Positions 48,765 to 57,823 of a DNA stretch of 64,000 nt are shown one piece after another; position 1 is the stretch's first letter; each line of letters starts with the position of its first letter. The notes under the pieces were generated by a model. It saw only the letters and a program-made list of their open reading frames with translations. It had not been told where the DNA came from and ran no database searches. The DNA comes from Streptomyces sp. NBC_00510. GTDB lineage: Bacteria > Actinomycetota > Actinomycetes > Streptomycetales > Streptomycetaceae. The position numbers and the translations under genes are program-made. The stretch covers positions 5,420,001 through 5,484,000 of the forward strand of contig CP107851.1 of assembly GCA_036013505.1 (NCBI GenBank), written 5' to 3'.

Positions 48765-50171
48765 TTGGCTGACGAGCACCTGAGCCCGCTGGACCTCGCC
48801 TTCTGGAACCTGGACTCGCCGGGCCACCCCATGCACCTGGGCGCCGTGGCCGTCTTCGACCGCGACCCGGAGCACCCGGTCGACGCCGACGGACTCGCCG
48901 CGCTGCTCACCGCCCGGGCCGAGGCCGTACCGCGGATGCGGCAGCGCGTGAAGGACGTCTGGTACGGCGTCGGCGGCGCCGCCTGGGCGGCCGACGAGCA
49001 CTTCGACGCCCGGCACCACGTCCACGCCGTCCGGCGGGCCGACGCCCGGGCCGCCGTCGCCGAACTGATGTCCCGGCCCATGGACCGCGACCGGCCGCCG
49101 TGGGAGGTCTACGTCATCGAGGGCGCCCCCGACGCGCCCTTCAGCGTCCTGGTCAAGCTGCACCACGCCCTCGCCGACGGCCTGCGCGCCGTGGAGTTCG
49201 GCGCCGCCCTGCTCGACCAGGGGGCCCGCACCACGGCGGCCGCCCCCGCCCCGGAGCCTCCCGCCCCGGCGGCTCCGGCGCCGCGGTCCGGCGCCGAGGC
49301 GGCCGTGCCGGCCCAGGTCCGGGGGCTCGGCATCCACCTGCCCGCGCTGCCGCTGCCCGATCCGCGGCAGGTCGTCGCCTCCCTGCCGGACCGGGTGCGC
49401 GAGGCCGGGCGCGCCCTGGGCATCGGCTCGGCCGTGCTGCGCGCCTCCCTCGACCCCGGCGGGCCCGCCGCGCTGGGCGCGGCCTGGACGCCCGGCGGCG
49501 CGGAGCGCCGCTTCGCCACCGCCTCCCTCGACGTCGACGACCTGCACCGGGTCCGCAAGACCAGCGGCGGGACCGTCAACGACGTCGTCATGGCCGTCGT
49601 CGCCGGCGCGCTGCGGCGCTGGATGCAGGCCCGCGGCGACGACCCGGCGGGTCCGGGCCCGCGCGCCCTGATCCCGGTGGCGCGGCGCCGCCGCAGAGGC
49701 GTGCGCGGCGGCCGGGGCAACCGCATCTCCGGCTACCTGCTGCGGCTGCCGGTCGGCGAGCCCGACCCGCTCGCCCGGCTGCGCGACGTCCGCGCGGGCA
49801 TGGACCGCAACAAGGACGCCGGACCCGACTCGGGGCCCGGTGCCGTCGCGCTGCTGGCCGACAGCGTGCCGCCGCTCGCGCACCGCTTCGCCGCGCCGCT
49901 GCTCGCCGCCTCGGCGCGACTGCTGTTCGACGTGCTGATCACCAACGTGCCGATGCTCGACGTGCCGCTCACCCTGGACGGCTGCCGCATGACGGAGCTC
50001 TACCCGATCGCCCCGCTCGCCCGCGGGCAGTCGCTGGCGGTCGCCGTCTCCACGTACCGCCGCCGGGTCCACATCGGGCTGCTCGCGGACGCGGAGTCCC
50101 TGCCGGACGCCGACACGCTCGCCAGGGCTCTGCACGGCGCGCTGGCCGAACTGCTCGACGCCTGCGGGTGA
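48765..50171 (+). CDS. WS/DGAT-family acyltransferase
   Basis: A 468-residue wax ester synthase/diacylglycerol acyltransferase-like protein. The active-site motif HHALADG is at residues 133-139 and SGGTVNDVVMAVVAGALRRW is the typical N-terminal half of the second domain; the PLARGQSLAVAVSTY end matches family expectations. It would esterify acyl-CoA with alcohols or diacylglycerol, giving storage lipid, as Streptomyces accumulate triacylglycerol. TTG 48765 is the start: GGAGG lies 10 bases upstream, and an earlier ATG reads another frame. The 163-base upstream region is AT-rich around 48655-48700 and probably holds the promoter. Confidence 0.88.
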   Translation: MADEHLSPLDLAFWNLDSPGHPMHLGAVAVFDRDPEHPVDADGLAALLTARAEAVPRMRQRVKDVWYGVGGAAWAADEHFDARHHVHAVRRADARAAVAELMSRPMDRDRPPWEVYVIEGAPDAPFSVLVKLHHALADGLRAVEFGAALLDQGARTTAAAPAPEPPAPAAPAPRSGAEAAVPAQVRGLGIHLPALPLPDPRQVVASLPDRVREAGRALGIGSAVLRASLDPGGPAALGAAWTPGGAERRFATASLDVDDLHRVRKTSGGTVNDVVMAVVAGALRRWMQARGDDPAGPGPRALIPVARRRRRGVRGGRGNRISGYLLRLPVGEPDPLARLRDVRAGMDRNKDAGPDSGPGAVALLADSVPPLAHRFAAPLLAASARLLFDVLITNVPMLDVPLTLDGCRMTELYPIAPLARGQSLAVAVSTYRRRVHIGLLADAESLPDADTLARALHGALAELLDACG

Positions 50172-50247
50172 CGCCTCCGGACAAGCGTGAGGGCGGCCCG
50201 CCCCGGCAGGGAGCGCGCCGCCCTCATGGCCGCGGGAGCGTACGGGG

Positions 50248-50742
50248 TCAGTGACCGCCGTGCTCCTTCAGGCGCTTGTAGGACGCCTCGATCTCGGCCT
50301 CGGCCTCGGCGCGGCCCACCCAGTTGGCGCCCTCGACGGACTTGCCGGGCTCCAGGTCCTTGTAGACCTCGAAGAAGTGCTGGATCTCCAGGCGGTCGAA
50401 CTCGGAGACGTGGTGAATGTCACGCAGGTGCTCGACCCGCGGGTCCGAGGCGGGCACGCACAGGAGCTTGTCGTCGCCGCCGGCCTCGTCCGTCATGCGG
50501 AACATGCCGATCGCGCGGCAGCGCACGAGGACGCCGGGGAAGGTCGGCTCGTCGAGCAGGACCAGGGCGTCCAGCGGGTCGCCGTCCTCGCCCAGGGTGT
50601 TCTCCACGAAGCCGTAGTCGGCCGGGTAGACCGTCGAGGTGAACAGGTGCCGGTCCAGGCGGATACGACCGGTCTCGTGGTCCACCTCGTACTTGTTGCG
50701 GGAACCCTTCGGGATCTCGATCGTTACGTCGAACTCGAGCAC
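50248..50742 (-). CDS. ppa: inorganic pyrophosphatase
   Basis: A 164-residue family I soluble pyrophosphatase. The signature is VYPADYGFVENTLGEDGDPLDALVLL, in which the Asp residues bind Mg2+, and IEIPKGSRNKYEVD and KDLEPGKSV supply further active-site residues. It hydrolyses pyrophosphate to drive biosynthesis. It begins at GTG 50742 and ends with KEHGGH. It is divergent from the D-alanyl-D-alanine carboxypeptidase gene, with an 85-base intergenic region. Confidence 0.97.
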   Translation of the reverse strand: MLEFDVTIEIPKGSRNKYEVDHETGRIRLDRHLFTSTVYPADYGFVENTLGEDGDPLDALVLLDEPTFPGVLVRCRAIGMFRMTDEAGGDDKLLCVPASDPRVEHLRDIHHVSEFDRLEIQHFFEVYKDLEPGKSVEGANWVGRAEAEAEIEASYKRLKEHGGH

Positions 50743-50827
50743 AGCCTGTCCTCCATGATCAGCACATACTTCTGGTGATTAAGTGTCTCCCACGCTTGTG
50801 TGTGGTCGCGAAAGGGGCTGGTCCGGG

Positions 50828-52291
50828 GTGCCCGTCTCGAAGAACTGGCAGGTGGTGGCAGGTTCGGCTGTCGCAGGACTTGCCGTGGCGCTGACGGCTG
50901 TGGCCGCAGCAGGACCGTGGGAGTCAGGCCAGCGTACGGCCGAACGGGCGATCGCCGCCTCCCGGGACGGTCAGGGGAAGCAGGCGCGTCCCCACAAGAA
51001 GGCCGGTGGGGGCGGCCACAAGGGGGCGGTCGCCCCGGTGCCGCCCGCCCCCGAGGTGCTCACCGCCGTGTCCGGGCCGCAGGGCGCGCCGCTGCCGACC
51101 AAGGCCGGACTGACGGGCCGGCTCGGCCCGTTGCTGCACGACCCCGCGCTCGGCGCGTTGACGACGGGCGCCGTCGTCGACGCCGTGTCGGGCCGGACCG
51201 TGTGGGGGCAGGGCCCCGCCACGGCCGCCGTCCCCGCCTCCACCACGAAGGTCGCCACGGCCGTCGCGGCCCTGTCGCTGCTCGGGGCCGACCACCGGCT
51301 CACCACCTCCGTGGTCGCCGCGGGCAAGGACCGCGTCGTCCTGGTCGGCGGCGGCGACCCCACCCTGACCGCCCGCGCGAAGCCCGGGGGCGGATGGACG
51401 GCGGCCTCCCTGCGCACCCTCGCCTCCGACACCGCCCGCGCGCTGCGCGCCAAGGGCGTCCGCTCGGTGAAGCTCACGTACGACACCTCGCTCTTCACCG
51501 GCCCCGCCGTCCACCCCATCGGGCACAACGACAACATCGCGCCCGTCACCGCCCTGATGGCCGACGAGGGCCGCACCGACGGCAAGAGCTTCAAGGGCCC
51601 GGCCGTCCGCGGGTGGGACCCGGCGGCGGACGCGGCGGCGGCCTTCGCGGACCTGCTGCGCAAGCGCGGCATCGAGATCGACGGCGCGGTAAAGGCCGGC
51701 AAGGCGCCCACGCGCACGCACGCGGCCGACCGGCTGGCGGAGGCGCGGTCCGCACCCCTGGCCGACCTGGTCGAGCGCATGCTCACCAACAGCGACAACG
51801 ACATCGCCGAGGCCCTCGCCCGGCACACGGCCCTCGCCGCGGACCGCCCGGGGTCCTTCTCCGGAGGCGCCAAGGCCATCGGCTCCGCACTCCGCGAACT
51901 CGGGCTCCCGCTCAAGGGGGCCCGCTTCGTGGACGGCAGCGGGCTCAACCGCGCCGGCCACCTCACGGCGGAGCAGCTGGCGCGGATGCTGGCGCTGGCG
52001 GCCGACTCCGACCACCCCGAGCTCCGCCCCGTCCTCACCGGGCTGCCGGTGGCGGGCTTCACCGGGTCCCTGCGGGAACGCTTCACCTCCGCGGGCGGGG
52101 GCGCGGGGCTCGTCCGCGCGAAGACGGGCACGCTCACCGGGGTCAACGCGCTCGGCGGGACGGTCGTCGACGCGGACGGCCGCCTGCTCACGTTCGCCTT
52201 CCTGACCAACGGCACGACCAACCCCACGGCCGCGCAGTCCGCCCTCGACCGCCTCGCCGCCGGCCTCGCCACGTGCGGCTGCCGCACATAG
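50828..52291 (+). CDS. dacB: D-alanyl-D-alanine carboxypeptidase/PBP4-type endopeptidase
   Basis: A 487-residue class C penicillin-binding protein. One N-terminal membrane helix or signal sequence (residues 9-29) precedes a Pro/Gly/Lys-rich linker. The three catalytic motifs are S138-TTK141, S322-DN and K432-TG. They make it a DD-carboxypeptidase or endopeptidase that trims peptidoglycan stems. The PBP4 insertion domain is present at about 195-280. GTG 50828 follows AAAGGGG. Cys near the C terminus (CGC) are unusual for this class. It is transcribed toward the DUF2342 metalloprotease and tilS genes. Confidence 0.95.
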   Translation: MPVSKNWQVVAGSAVAGLAVALTAVAAAGPWESGQRTAERAIAASRDGQGKQARPHKKAGGGGHKGAVAPVPPAPEVLTAVSGPQGAPLPTKAGLTGRLGPLLHDPALGALTTGAVVDAVSGRTVWGQGPATAAVPASTTKVATAVAALSLLGADHRLTTSVVAAGKDRVVLVGGGDPTLTARAKPGGGWTAASLRTLASDTARALRAKGVRSVKLTYDTSLFTGPAVHPIGHNDNIAPVTALMADEGRTDGKSFKGPAVRGWDPAADAAAAFADLLRKRGIEIDGAVKAGKAPTRTHAADRLAEARSAPLADLVERMLTNSDNDIAEALARHTALAADRPGSFSGGAKAIGSALRELGLPLKGARFVDGSGLNRAGHLTAEQLARMLALAADSDHPELRPVLTGLPVAGFTGSLRERFTSAGGGAGLVRAKTGTLTGVNALGGTVVDADGRLLTFAFLTNGTTNPTAAQSALDRLAAGLATCGCRT

Positions 52292-52329
52292 GGGGTTGTG
52301 GGAAGTCGTTCCGCAAGGCATGGGGGTCC

Positions 52330-52356
52330 CCCCGGCCGAAGGCTGGGGGAGGGTTG
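52330..52356 (+). repeat. intergenic hairpin of a common Streptomyces repeat family
   Basis: A GGGGGTCCCCCC core followed by GGCC, GAA and GGCTGGGGGAG folds into a hairpin. Sequences like it occur in many Streptomyces intergenic regions, as far as I recall. It lies in the 233 bases between the carboxypeptidase and the metalloprotease; the remainder of that interval (52360-52520) is GC-rich and shows no gene. Confidence 0.5.
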
Positions 52357-52524
52357 GCACACCCCAGCGGCGCCGCACCTGTGCGGTGCCGCGGGTTGCG
52401 CCGGCGTCTGCACGCCGGTGGGTGCGGTGCGCCCACCCGTCCCGCCCAGCGGGACGACGACTGCCCGACACCGCCCCCGCGAGGAACGCTCCCGGGGAGG
52501 GGGACAAGCACGTACCGTGAAGGA

Positions 52525-53703
52525 ATGACGAGCATCGGTGGTGCGGAGATGGTCGACTGGAACCTCGCGGTCGCGACCGCGACCCGCTTCGTGCGGCCCG
52601 GACCGGACGTGAGCCGGGACGAGGCGCGCGCGGTCGTGGCGGAACTGCGGCGGCACGCAAAGGAGTCGGAGGCGCACGTCCGGGCCTTCACCAGGATGTT
52701 CGGCGATCAGGAGGACCCGGCCGACACCGGGACCCCGGTGCTGATCGTGGACCGCCCGGGGTGGATCAGGGCCAACGTCGCCGGCTTCCGCGAAGTGCTC
52801 AAGCCGCTGCTGGACAAGATGCAGGCGCGCAAGCCGGGAGGTCCCGGCGGCGCCGTGCTGGGCACCGTCGGCGGGAAGGTGACCGGCGTCGAGGTCGGGA
52901 TGCTGCTGAGCTTCCTGGCCTCCCGCGTGCTGGGCCAGTACGAGACCTTCGCCCCCGCGACCCGTGACATGCCGGCCGGCCCCGCCGCGCCCGGTCCGGG
53001 CGAGCCGCGCACCGGGCGGCTGCTGCTGGTGGCCCCCAACATCGTCCACGTGGAGCGCGAACTCGACGTGGACCCGCACGACTTCCGGCTGTGGGTGTGC
53101 CTGCACGAGGAGACCCACCGCACCCAGTTCACGGCCGTGCCCTGGCTGCGGGACCACATCGAGCAGGAGGTCCAGGCCTTCCTCGGCGAGACCGAGATCG
53201 ACCCGTCGACGCTGATCGAGCGGCTCCGCGAGGCGTTCCAGGCCTTCTCCTCCGGCAACCGGCCCGACGCGGACGAGGCGTCGGTCGACGCGGACGGCGA
53301 CGAGGGCCGCAGCCTGATCGACCTGGTGCAGACCCCGAACCAGCGGGAGATCCTGGGGCGGCTGACCGCGGTCATGTCGCTGCTGGAGGGGCACGCCGAC
53401 TACGTGATGGACGGGGTGGGCCCGGACGTCGTGCCGTCCGTGGCGGAGATCCGGGAGAAGTTCCAGCGCCGCAGGCAGAGCGGTGCCGGGCGGATGGACA
53501 TGGCGCTGCGCAAGCTGCTGGGGCTGGACGCCAAGCTGCGCCAGTACCGTGACGGCGAGCGTTTCGTGCGGGCCGTGGTGGACGGGGCCGGGATGGACGG
53601 CTTCAACCGGATCTGGACCTCGCCCAACACCCTGCCCACCAAGCAGGAGATCGCCAAACCCGCGGACTGGGTGGCACGGGTGCACGGGCGGAGCGAAACC
53701 TGA
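52525..53703 (+). CDS. zinc-dependent metalloprotease, DUF2342 family
   Basis: A 392-residue protein of the DUF2342 family, often labelled coenzyme F420 biosynthesis-associated. The zinc motif is H194-EETH198 (CLHEETHRTQF), followed by a conserved helix (LIDLVQTPNQREILGRLTAVMSLLEGHADYVMDGVGP) with the third ligand Glu probably in EGHADY. It is a zincin-like fold that sits next to tilS in many actinomycetes. No signal peptide is visible. Substrate is unknown; the F420 link is from gene neighbourhoods, not activity. A CGTGAAGGA sequence just before ATG 52525 may serve as RBS. Confidence 0.9.
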   Translation: MTSIGGAEMVDWNLAVATATRFVRPGPDVSRDEARAVVAELRRHAKESEAHVRAFTRMFGDQEDPADTGTPVLIVDRPGWIRANVAGFREVLKPLLDKMQARKPGGPGGAVLGTVGGKVTGVEVGMLLSFLASRVLGQYETFAPATRDMPAGPAAPGPGEPRTGRLLLVAPNIVHVERELDVDPHDFRLWVCLHEETHRTQFTAVPWLRDHIEQEVQAFLGETEIDPSTLIERLREAFQAFSSGNRPDADEASVDADGDEGRSLIDLVQTPNQREILGRLTAVMSLLEGHADYVMDGVGPDVVPSVAEIREKFQRRRQSGAGRMDMALRKLLGLDAKLRQYRDGERFVRAVVDGAGMDGFNRIWTSPNTLPTKQEIAKPADWVARVHGRSET

Positions 53704-53708
53704 GTCGA

Positions 53709-53731
53709 CCCGGGGCACAACAGGCCCCGGG
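53709..53731. terminator. hairpin after the metalloprotease gene
   Basis: CCCGGGGC (53709-53716) and GCCCCGGG (53724-53731) enclose a seven-base loop, six bases after the stop codon. Confidence 0.6.
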
Positions 53732-53792
53732 GCCTCCCGGTTCACCCGTCCGAGGGACCGTGGGCGCAGGGTAAGCGTGCGATGCTCGAGTA

Positions 53793-53820
53793 TTGCCCGC
53801 TGTCTGTCACCATCTAGCTA
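53793..53820 (+). promoter_or_regulatory. putative tilS-hpt promoter
   Basis: TTGCCC (53793-53798) and TAGCTA (53815-53820) are 16 bases apart, a plausible sigma-70-type promoter about 60 bases upstream of tilS, after the terminator of the previous gene. Confidence 0.45.
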
Positions 53821-53880
53821 CCCTGCGTCATCTTCACCGTCCCGACGCCTCCCCCAGCCTCTCCAGGAGGGAAACCGGAC

Positions 53881-54867
53881 ATGGGTCCCCACCCCGCGGT
53901 CGCGGCGATACGCCTGGCGGTCCGCCGCGTACTCCAGGACGTCCTGACCGACCACCCCGGCGGCAGCCCGCTCGTGCTCGCCGCCTGCAGCGGCGGAGCC
54001 GATTCGATGGCCCTCGCCACCGCCCTCGCCTTCGAGGCGCCCAAGCTCGGCATCCGGGCCGGCGGCGTCACCGTCGACCACGGCCTGCAGGACGGCTCGG
54101 CGGCCCGCGCCGTCGACGTGGCCGACCGGCTGCGCGGTCTCGGACTCGACCCGGTGGACGCCGTCGCGGTCACCGTGGGCCGCCAGGGCGGCCCGGAGGC
54201 CGCCGCCCGCGACGCCCGGTACGCGGCCCTCGACGCCGCCGCGGAACGCGCCGGCGCCTCCGCCGTGCTGCTCGGGCACACCCGGGACGACCAGGCCGAA
54301 ACGGTGCTGCTGGGGCTGGCCCGCGGCTCCGGCATCCGGTCGCTGTCCGGCATGCCCGCCGTGAACGGCCGTTACCGCCGTCCCTTCCTGCTGCTGGACC
54401 GTGACACGGTCCGCAAGGCCTGCCTCGCGCAGGGCATCGACGTGTGGGAGGACCCGCACAACCAGGACCCCGCCTACACCCGCTCCCGGGTCCGCCACGA
54501 GGCGCTGCCGGTGCTGGAGAAGTCCCTGGGCAAGGGTGTCGTGGAGGCGCTGGCCCGCACCGCCCAGCTCTCCCGGGACGACGCCGACGCCCTCGACCAG
54601 TGGGCGGCCCAGGCCGAGCGGACCGCCGTCGACGCCGACGGCGGGCTGGACGTCGCCCGGCTGCTGACCCTCCCCGCCGCCGTGCGCCGCCGGGTGCTGC
54701 GCCGCGCGGCCGTCGCGGCGGGCTCTCCCGCCGGTTCGCTCTTCGCCCGGCACGTCGAGGAGACCGACCGCCTGCTCACCGCGTGGCGCGGTCAGAAGCC
54801 GCTCAACCTCCCGGGCGGCGTCGTCGTCGGCCGGCGGAATGGCAGACTGTTCTTCCAGGCCCTGTAG
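53881..54867 (+). CDS. tilS: tRNA(Ile)-lysidine synthetase
   Basis: A 328-residue N-type PP-loop ATPase. The PP-loop SGGADS is at residues 37-42; VDHGLQDGSA and LLGHTRDDQAETVLLGLARGSG give the rest of the catalytic core, and NQDPAYTRSRVRHEALPVLE is the lysine-binding segment. It converts C34 of the AUA-reading tRNA-Ile to lysidine, changing both decoding and charging. A shorter C-terminal domain is typical for actinomycetes. ATG 53881 follows CCAGGAGGG. The stop is 15 bases before the hpt start, so the two genes probably form one transcript. Confidence 0.97.
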   Translation: MGPHPAVAAIRLAVRRVLQDVLTDHPGGSPLVLAACSGGADSMALATALAFEAPKLGIRAGGVTVDHGLQDGSAARAVDVADRLRGLGLDPVDAVAVTVGRQGGPEAAARDARYAALDAAAERAGASAVLLGHTRDDQAETVLLGLARGSGIRSLSGMPAVNGRYRRPFLLLDRDTVRKACLAQGIDVWEDPHNQDPAYTRSRVRHEALPVLEKSLGKGVVEALARTAQLSRDDADALDQWAAQAERTAVDADGGLDVARLLTLPAAVRRRVLRRAAVAAGSPAGSLFARHVEETDRLLTAWRGQKPLNLPGGVVVGRRNGRLFFQAL

Positions 54868-54882
54868 ACCGAGCCGGAAGTT

Positions 54883-55443
54883 GTGCGGGTGAACGAGAAC
54901 GACATGGGCACCGACCTCGAGAAGGTGCTCATCTCCAAGCAAGAGATCGACGCCAAGCTGGCGGAGCTGGCTGCGCAGATCGACAAGGACTACGAGGGCA
55001 AGGACCTCCTGATCGTCGGCGTCCTCAAGGGCGCCGTCATGGTGATGGCGGACCTCGCGCGATCCCTGTCCTCCCAGGTCACCATGGACTGGATGGCGGT
55101 GTCCTCGTACGGCGCCGGGACCAAGTCCTCGGGTGTCGTGCGGATCCTCAAGGACCTGGACACCGACATCGCCGGCCGGGACGTCCTGATCGTCGAGGAC
55201 ATCATCGACTCCGGACTGACCCTGTCCTGGCTGATCAGCAACCTCGGCTCGCGCCGTCCGGCCTCGCTCGAGGTCTGCACGCTGCTGCGCAAGCCGGACG
55301 CCGCCAAGGTCGAGATCGATGTGAAGTACGTCGGCTTCGACATCCCCAACGAGTTCGTGGTCGGATACGGCCTCGACTTCGCGGAGAAGTACCGGAACCT
55401 GCCGTTCATCGGCACCCTTGCGCCGCACGTGTACGGCGGCTGA
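54883..55443 (+). CDS. hpt: hypoxanthine phosphoribosyltransferase
   Basis: A 186-residue type I PRTase. The PRPP-binding motif reads VLIVEDIIDSGLTL near residues 104-117, the flexible active loop is SYGAGTKSSG, and the base pocket includes KPDAAKVEIDVKYVGFDIP. It converts hypoxanthine or guanine and PRPP to IMP or GMP. GTG 54883 follows GGAAG; ATG 54904 is an alternative start. It lies between tilS and ftsH, an order conserved in many bacteria. A G/C hairpin follows its stop. Confidence 0.96.
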   Translation: MRVNENDMGTDLEKVLISKQEIDAKLAELAAQIDKDYEGKDLLIVGVLKGAVMVMADLARSLSSQVTMDWMAVSSYGAGTKSSGVVRILKDLDTDIAGRDVLIVEDIIDSGLTLSWLISNLGSRRPASLEVCTLLRKPDAAKVEIDVKYVGFDIPNEFVVGYGLDFAEKYRNLPFIGTLAPHVYGG

Positions 55444-55462
55444 GGCTCCGGGAACCCCGACG

Positions 55463-55482
55463 CCCTCCTCCGCGTTGGAGGG
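55463..55482. terminator. hairpin with T-rich tail after hpt
   Basis: CCCTCC (55463-55468) pairs with GGAGGG (55477-55482); a TTTGTTT tract follows about 12 bases later. It may separate hpt from ftsH. The remaining intergenic sequence to 55635 includes GTACCGT and GTTCATACACC, possible -10 elements for ftsH. Confidence 0.5.
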
Positions 55483-55635
55483 GGGTAACGCTGTTTGTTT
55501 ATGGTCTCCGGCGACTTCGGGTGACAATGCTGGGGTACCGTCCGAAGGTCGGTTCATACACCGGATGCACCGGCGGCCCCCAGGCCGCGGTGCCTCACTG
55601 TGGCAGGAGGGACGGGGCGATATCGCCCCGCATGG

Positions 55636-57690
55636 ATGGACGTGAAGCGCTATTTCCGTGGGCCAGTCATGTGGATCGTGCTGGCTGTCCTCGCCGTGGT
55701 CGTATTGATGCAGGTCGTCGGTTCTTCCGGTGGCTACAAGACGGTGGACACCGGCCAGGCCATTGAGGCGATCAACAGCAACCAGGCCAAGTCCGCCGAG
55801 CTGACCACCGGCGACGAGAACACGATCAAGGTCGAGCTCAAGGACGGCGCCAAGGTAGGCGACAAGGACCTGGGCTCCAAGATCAAGGCGAGCTACATCG
55901 GCGACCAGGGCGTCGACGTGGCCAAGATCCTGCAGGCGAAGGTCGACGACGGCGACAAGAGCACGCTGCCCGACGGCTACACCGTCGCGCCCTCGAAGCA
56001 GAACGCCTTCGTCGGCATCCTGCTCTCGCTGCTGCCCTTCGTCCTCATCGTCGTGGTCTTCCTGTTCCTGATGAACCAGATGCAGGGCGGCGGCTCCCGG
56101 GTGATGAACTTCGGGAAGTCCAAGGCCAAGCTGATCACCAAGGACACCCCGAAGACCACCTTCGCCGACGTGGCGGGCTCGGACGAGGCCGTCGAGGAAC
56201 TCCAGGAGATCAAGGAGTTCCTGCAGGAGCCGGCGAAGTTCCAGGCCGTGGGCGCCAAGATCCCCAAGGGTGTGCTGCTCTACGGCCCGCCCGGAACCGG
56301 CAAGACCCTGCTCGCGCGCGCCGTCGCCGGCGAGGCGGGGGTCCCGTTCTACTCGATCTCCGGTTCCGACTTCGTCGAGATGTTCGTGGGTGTCGGCGCC
56401 TCGCGTGTCCGCGACCTGTTCGAGCAGGCCAAGGCGAACGCCCCGGCCATCGTCTTCGTCGACGAGATCGACGCCGTCGGCCGGCACCGCGGCGCGGGCC
56501 TCGGCGGCGGTCACGACGAGCGCGAGCAGACGCTGAACCAGCTGCTGGTCGAGATGGACGGCTTCGACGTCAAGGGCGGCGTCATCCTGATCGCCGCCAC
56601 CAACCGCCCGGACATCCTGGACCCGGCGCTGCTGCGCCCGGGCCGTTTCGACCGGCAGATCGCCGTCGACCGCCCGGACCTGCAGGGCCGCCTGGAGATC
56701 CTCCGGGTCCACCAGAAGGGCAAGCCGGTCGCCCCGGACGTCGACCTCAAGGCCGTCGCCCGCCGGACCCCCGGCTTCACCGGCGCGGACCTCGCCAACG
56801 TGCTCAACGAGGCGGCGCTGCTCACCGCGCGCAGCGACAAGAAGCTGGTCGACAACGCGATGCTGGACGAGGCCATCGACCGTGTCGTGGCCGGCCCGCA
56901 GAAGCGCACCCGGATCATGTCCGAGAAAGAGAAGAAGATCACCGCGTACCACGAGGGCGGTCACGCCCTGGTCGCGGCGGCTTCTCCCAACAGCGACCCG
57001 GTCCACAAGATCACGATCTTGTCCCGCGGCCGTGCCCTCGGCTACACGATGGTCCTGCCGGACGAGGACAAGTACTCCACCACCCGCAACGAGATGCTCG
57101 ACCGGCTCGCCATGACCATGGGCGGCCGCGCGGCGGAGGAGCTCGTCTTCCACGACCCCACCACGGGTGCCGCGGACGACATCGAGAAGGCCACCACCAC
57201 GGCCCGCGCGATGGTCACCCAGTACGGCATGACCGAGCGGCTCGGCGCGATCAAGTTCGGGTCGAGCGACGGGGAGCCCTTCCTCGGCCGTGAGATGTCC
57301 CACCAGCGCGACTACTCGGAAGAGGTCGCCGGGCTGGTCGACGAAGAGGTCAAGAAGCTCATCGAGACCGCGCACAACGAGGCGTGGGAGATCCTGGTCG
57401 AGAACCGCGACGTCCTCGACAACCTCGTTCTGGCGCTCCTGGAGAAGGAGACGCTGAACAAGGAGGAGATCGCCGAGATCTTCAAGTCGATCGTCAAGCG
57501 TCCGGCGCGTCCGGCCTGGACGGGTTCCTCGCGGCGCACGCCGTCGACCCGCCCGCCGGTGCTCTCGCCCAAGGAGCTCGCCCTGACCAACGGCACCCAG
57601 CCGACGGCCAACGGCAGCACCACGGCGTCCTCCCTGAGCAAGTCCGCCGAGACGGTGGAGCTTCCGGAGGAGCCCAACCCGGAGTCCTGA
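55636..57690 (+). CDS. ftsH: ATP-dependent zinc metalloprotease FtsH
   Basis: A 684-residue membrane AAA protease. Helices at about 11-30 and 120-145 flank an outside domain. The AAA module has Walker A GPPGTGKT at 217-224, Walker B DEID at 276-279 and the Arg fingers in NRPDILDPALLRPGRFDR. The protease has the zinc motif H439-EGGH443. It degrades unfolded and regulatory membrane proteins. A disordered Pro/Thr/Ser-rich tail follows from about 620. ATG 55636 (MDVKRYF) was chosen over the out-of-frame ATG at 55632; AGGAGGG lies about 20 bases upstream. A strong hairpin lies after the stop. Confidence 0.98.
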   Translation: MDVKRYFRGPVMWIVLAVLAVVVLMQVVGSSGGYKTVDTGQAIEAINSNQAKSAELTTGDENTIKVELKDGAKVGDKDLGSKIKASYIGDQGVDVAKILQAKVDDGDKSTLPDGYTVAPSKQNAFVGILLSLLPFVLIVVVFLFLMNQMQGGGSRVMNFGKSKAKLITKDTPKTTFADVAGSDEAVEELQEIKEFLQEPAKFQAVGAKIPKGVLLYGPPGTGKTLLARAVAGEAGVPFYSISGSDFVEMFVGVGASRVRDLFEQAKANAPAIVFVDEIDAVGRHRGAGLGGGHDEREQTLNQLLVEMDGFDVKGGVILIAATNRPDILDPALLRPGRFDRQIAVDRPDLQGRLEILRVHQKGKPVAPDVDLKAVARRTPGFTGADLANVLNEAALLTARSDKKLVDNAMLDEAIDRVVAGPQKRTRIMSEKEKKITAYHEGGHALVAAASPNSDPVHKITILSRGRALGYTMVLPDEDKYSTTRNEMLDRLAMTMGGRAAEELVFHDPTTGAADDIEKATTTARAMVTQYGMTERLGAIKFGSSDGEPFLGREMSHQRDYSEEVAGLVDEEVKKLIETAHNEAWEILVENRDVLDNLVLALLEKETLNKEEIAEIFKSIVKRPARPAWTGSSRRTPSTRPPVLSPKELALTNGTQPTANGSTTASSLSKSAETVELPEEPNPES

Positions 57691-57732
57691 CGTCCGCGAC
57701 GTGGCCTTGGTCACGGACATCGGAATGCGTGC

Positions 57733-57766
57733 CGCGCCCCCCAGGTTTCCTATCCTGGGGGCGCGG
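57733..57766. terminator. strong hairpin between ftsH and folE
   Basis: CGCGCCCCCCAGG (57733-57745) pairs with CCTGGGGGCGCG (57754-57765) around an eight-base loop, with one extra C. It is followed by no T-run. Confidence 0.7.
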
Positions 57767-57823
57767 CGTTTCCGCGGTTCCCGCGGTCCACGCATTTCGG
57801 TACGTCTGAGGAACGAGGCACAC

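Noticed and set aside
48757..48783. ATG-initiated short frame overlapping the WS/DGAT start
   Set aside because: It stops after eight codons; the TTG start fits the protein family and RBS spacing better.
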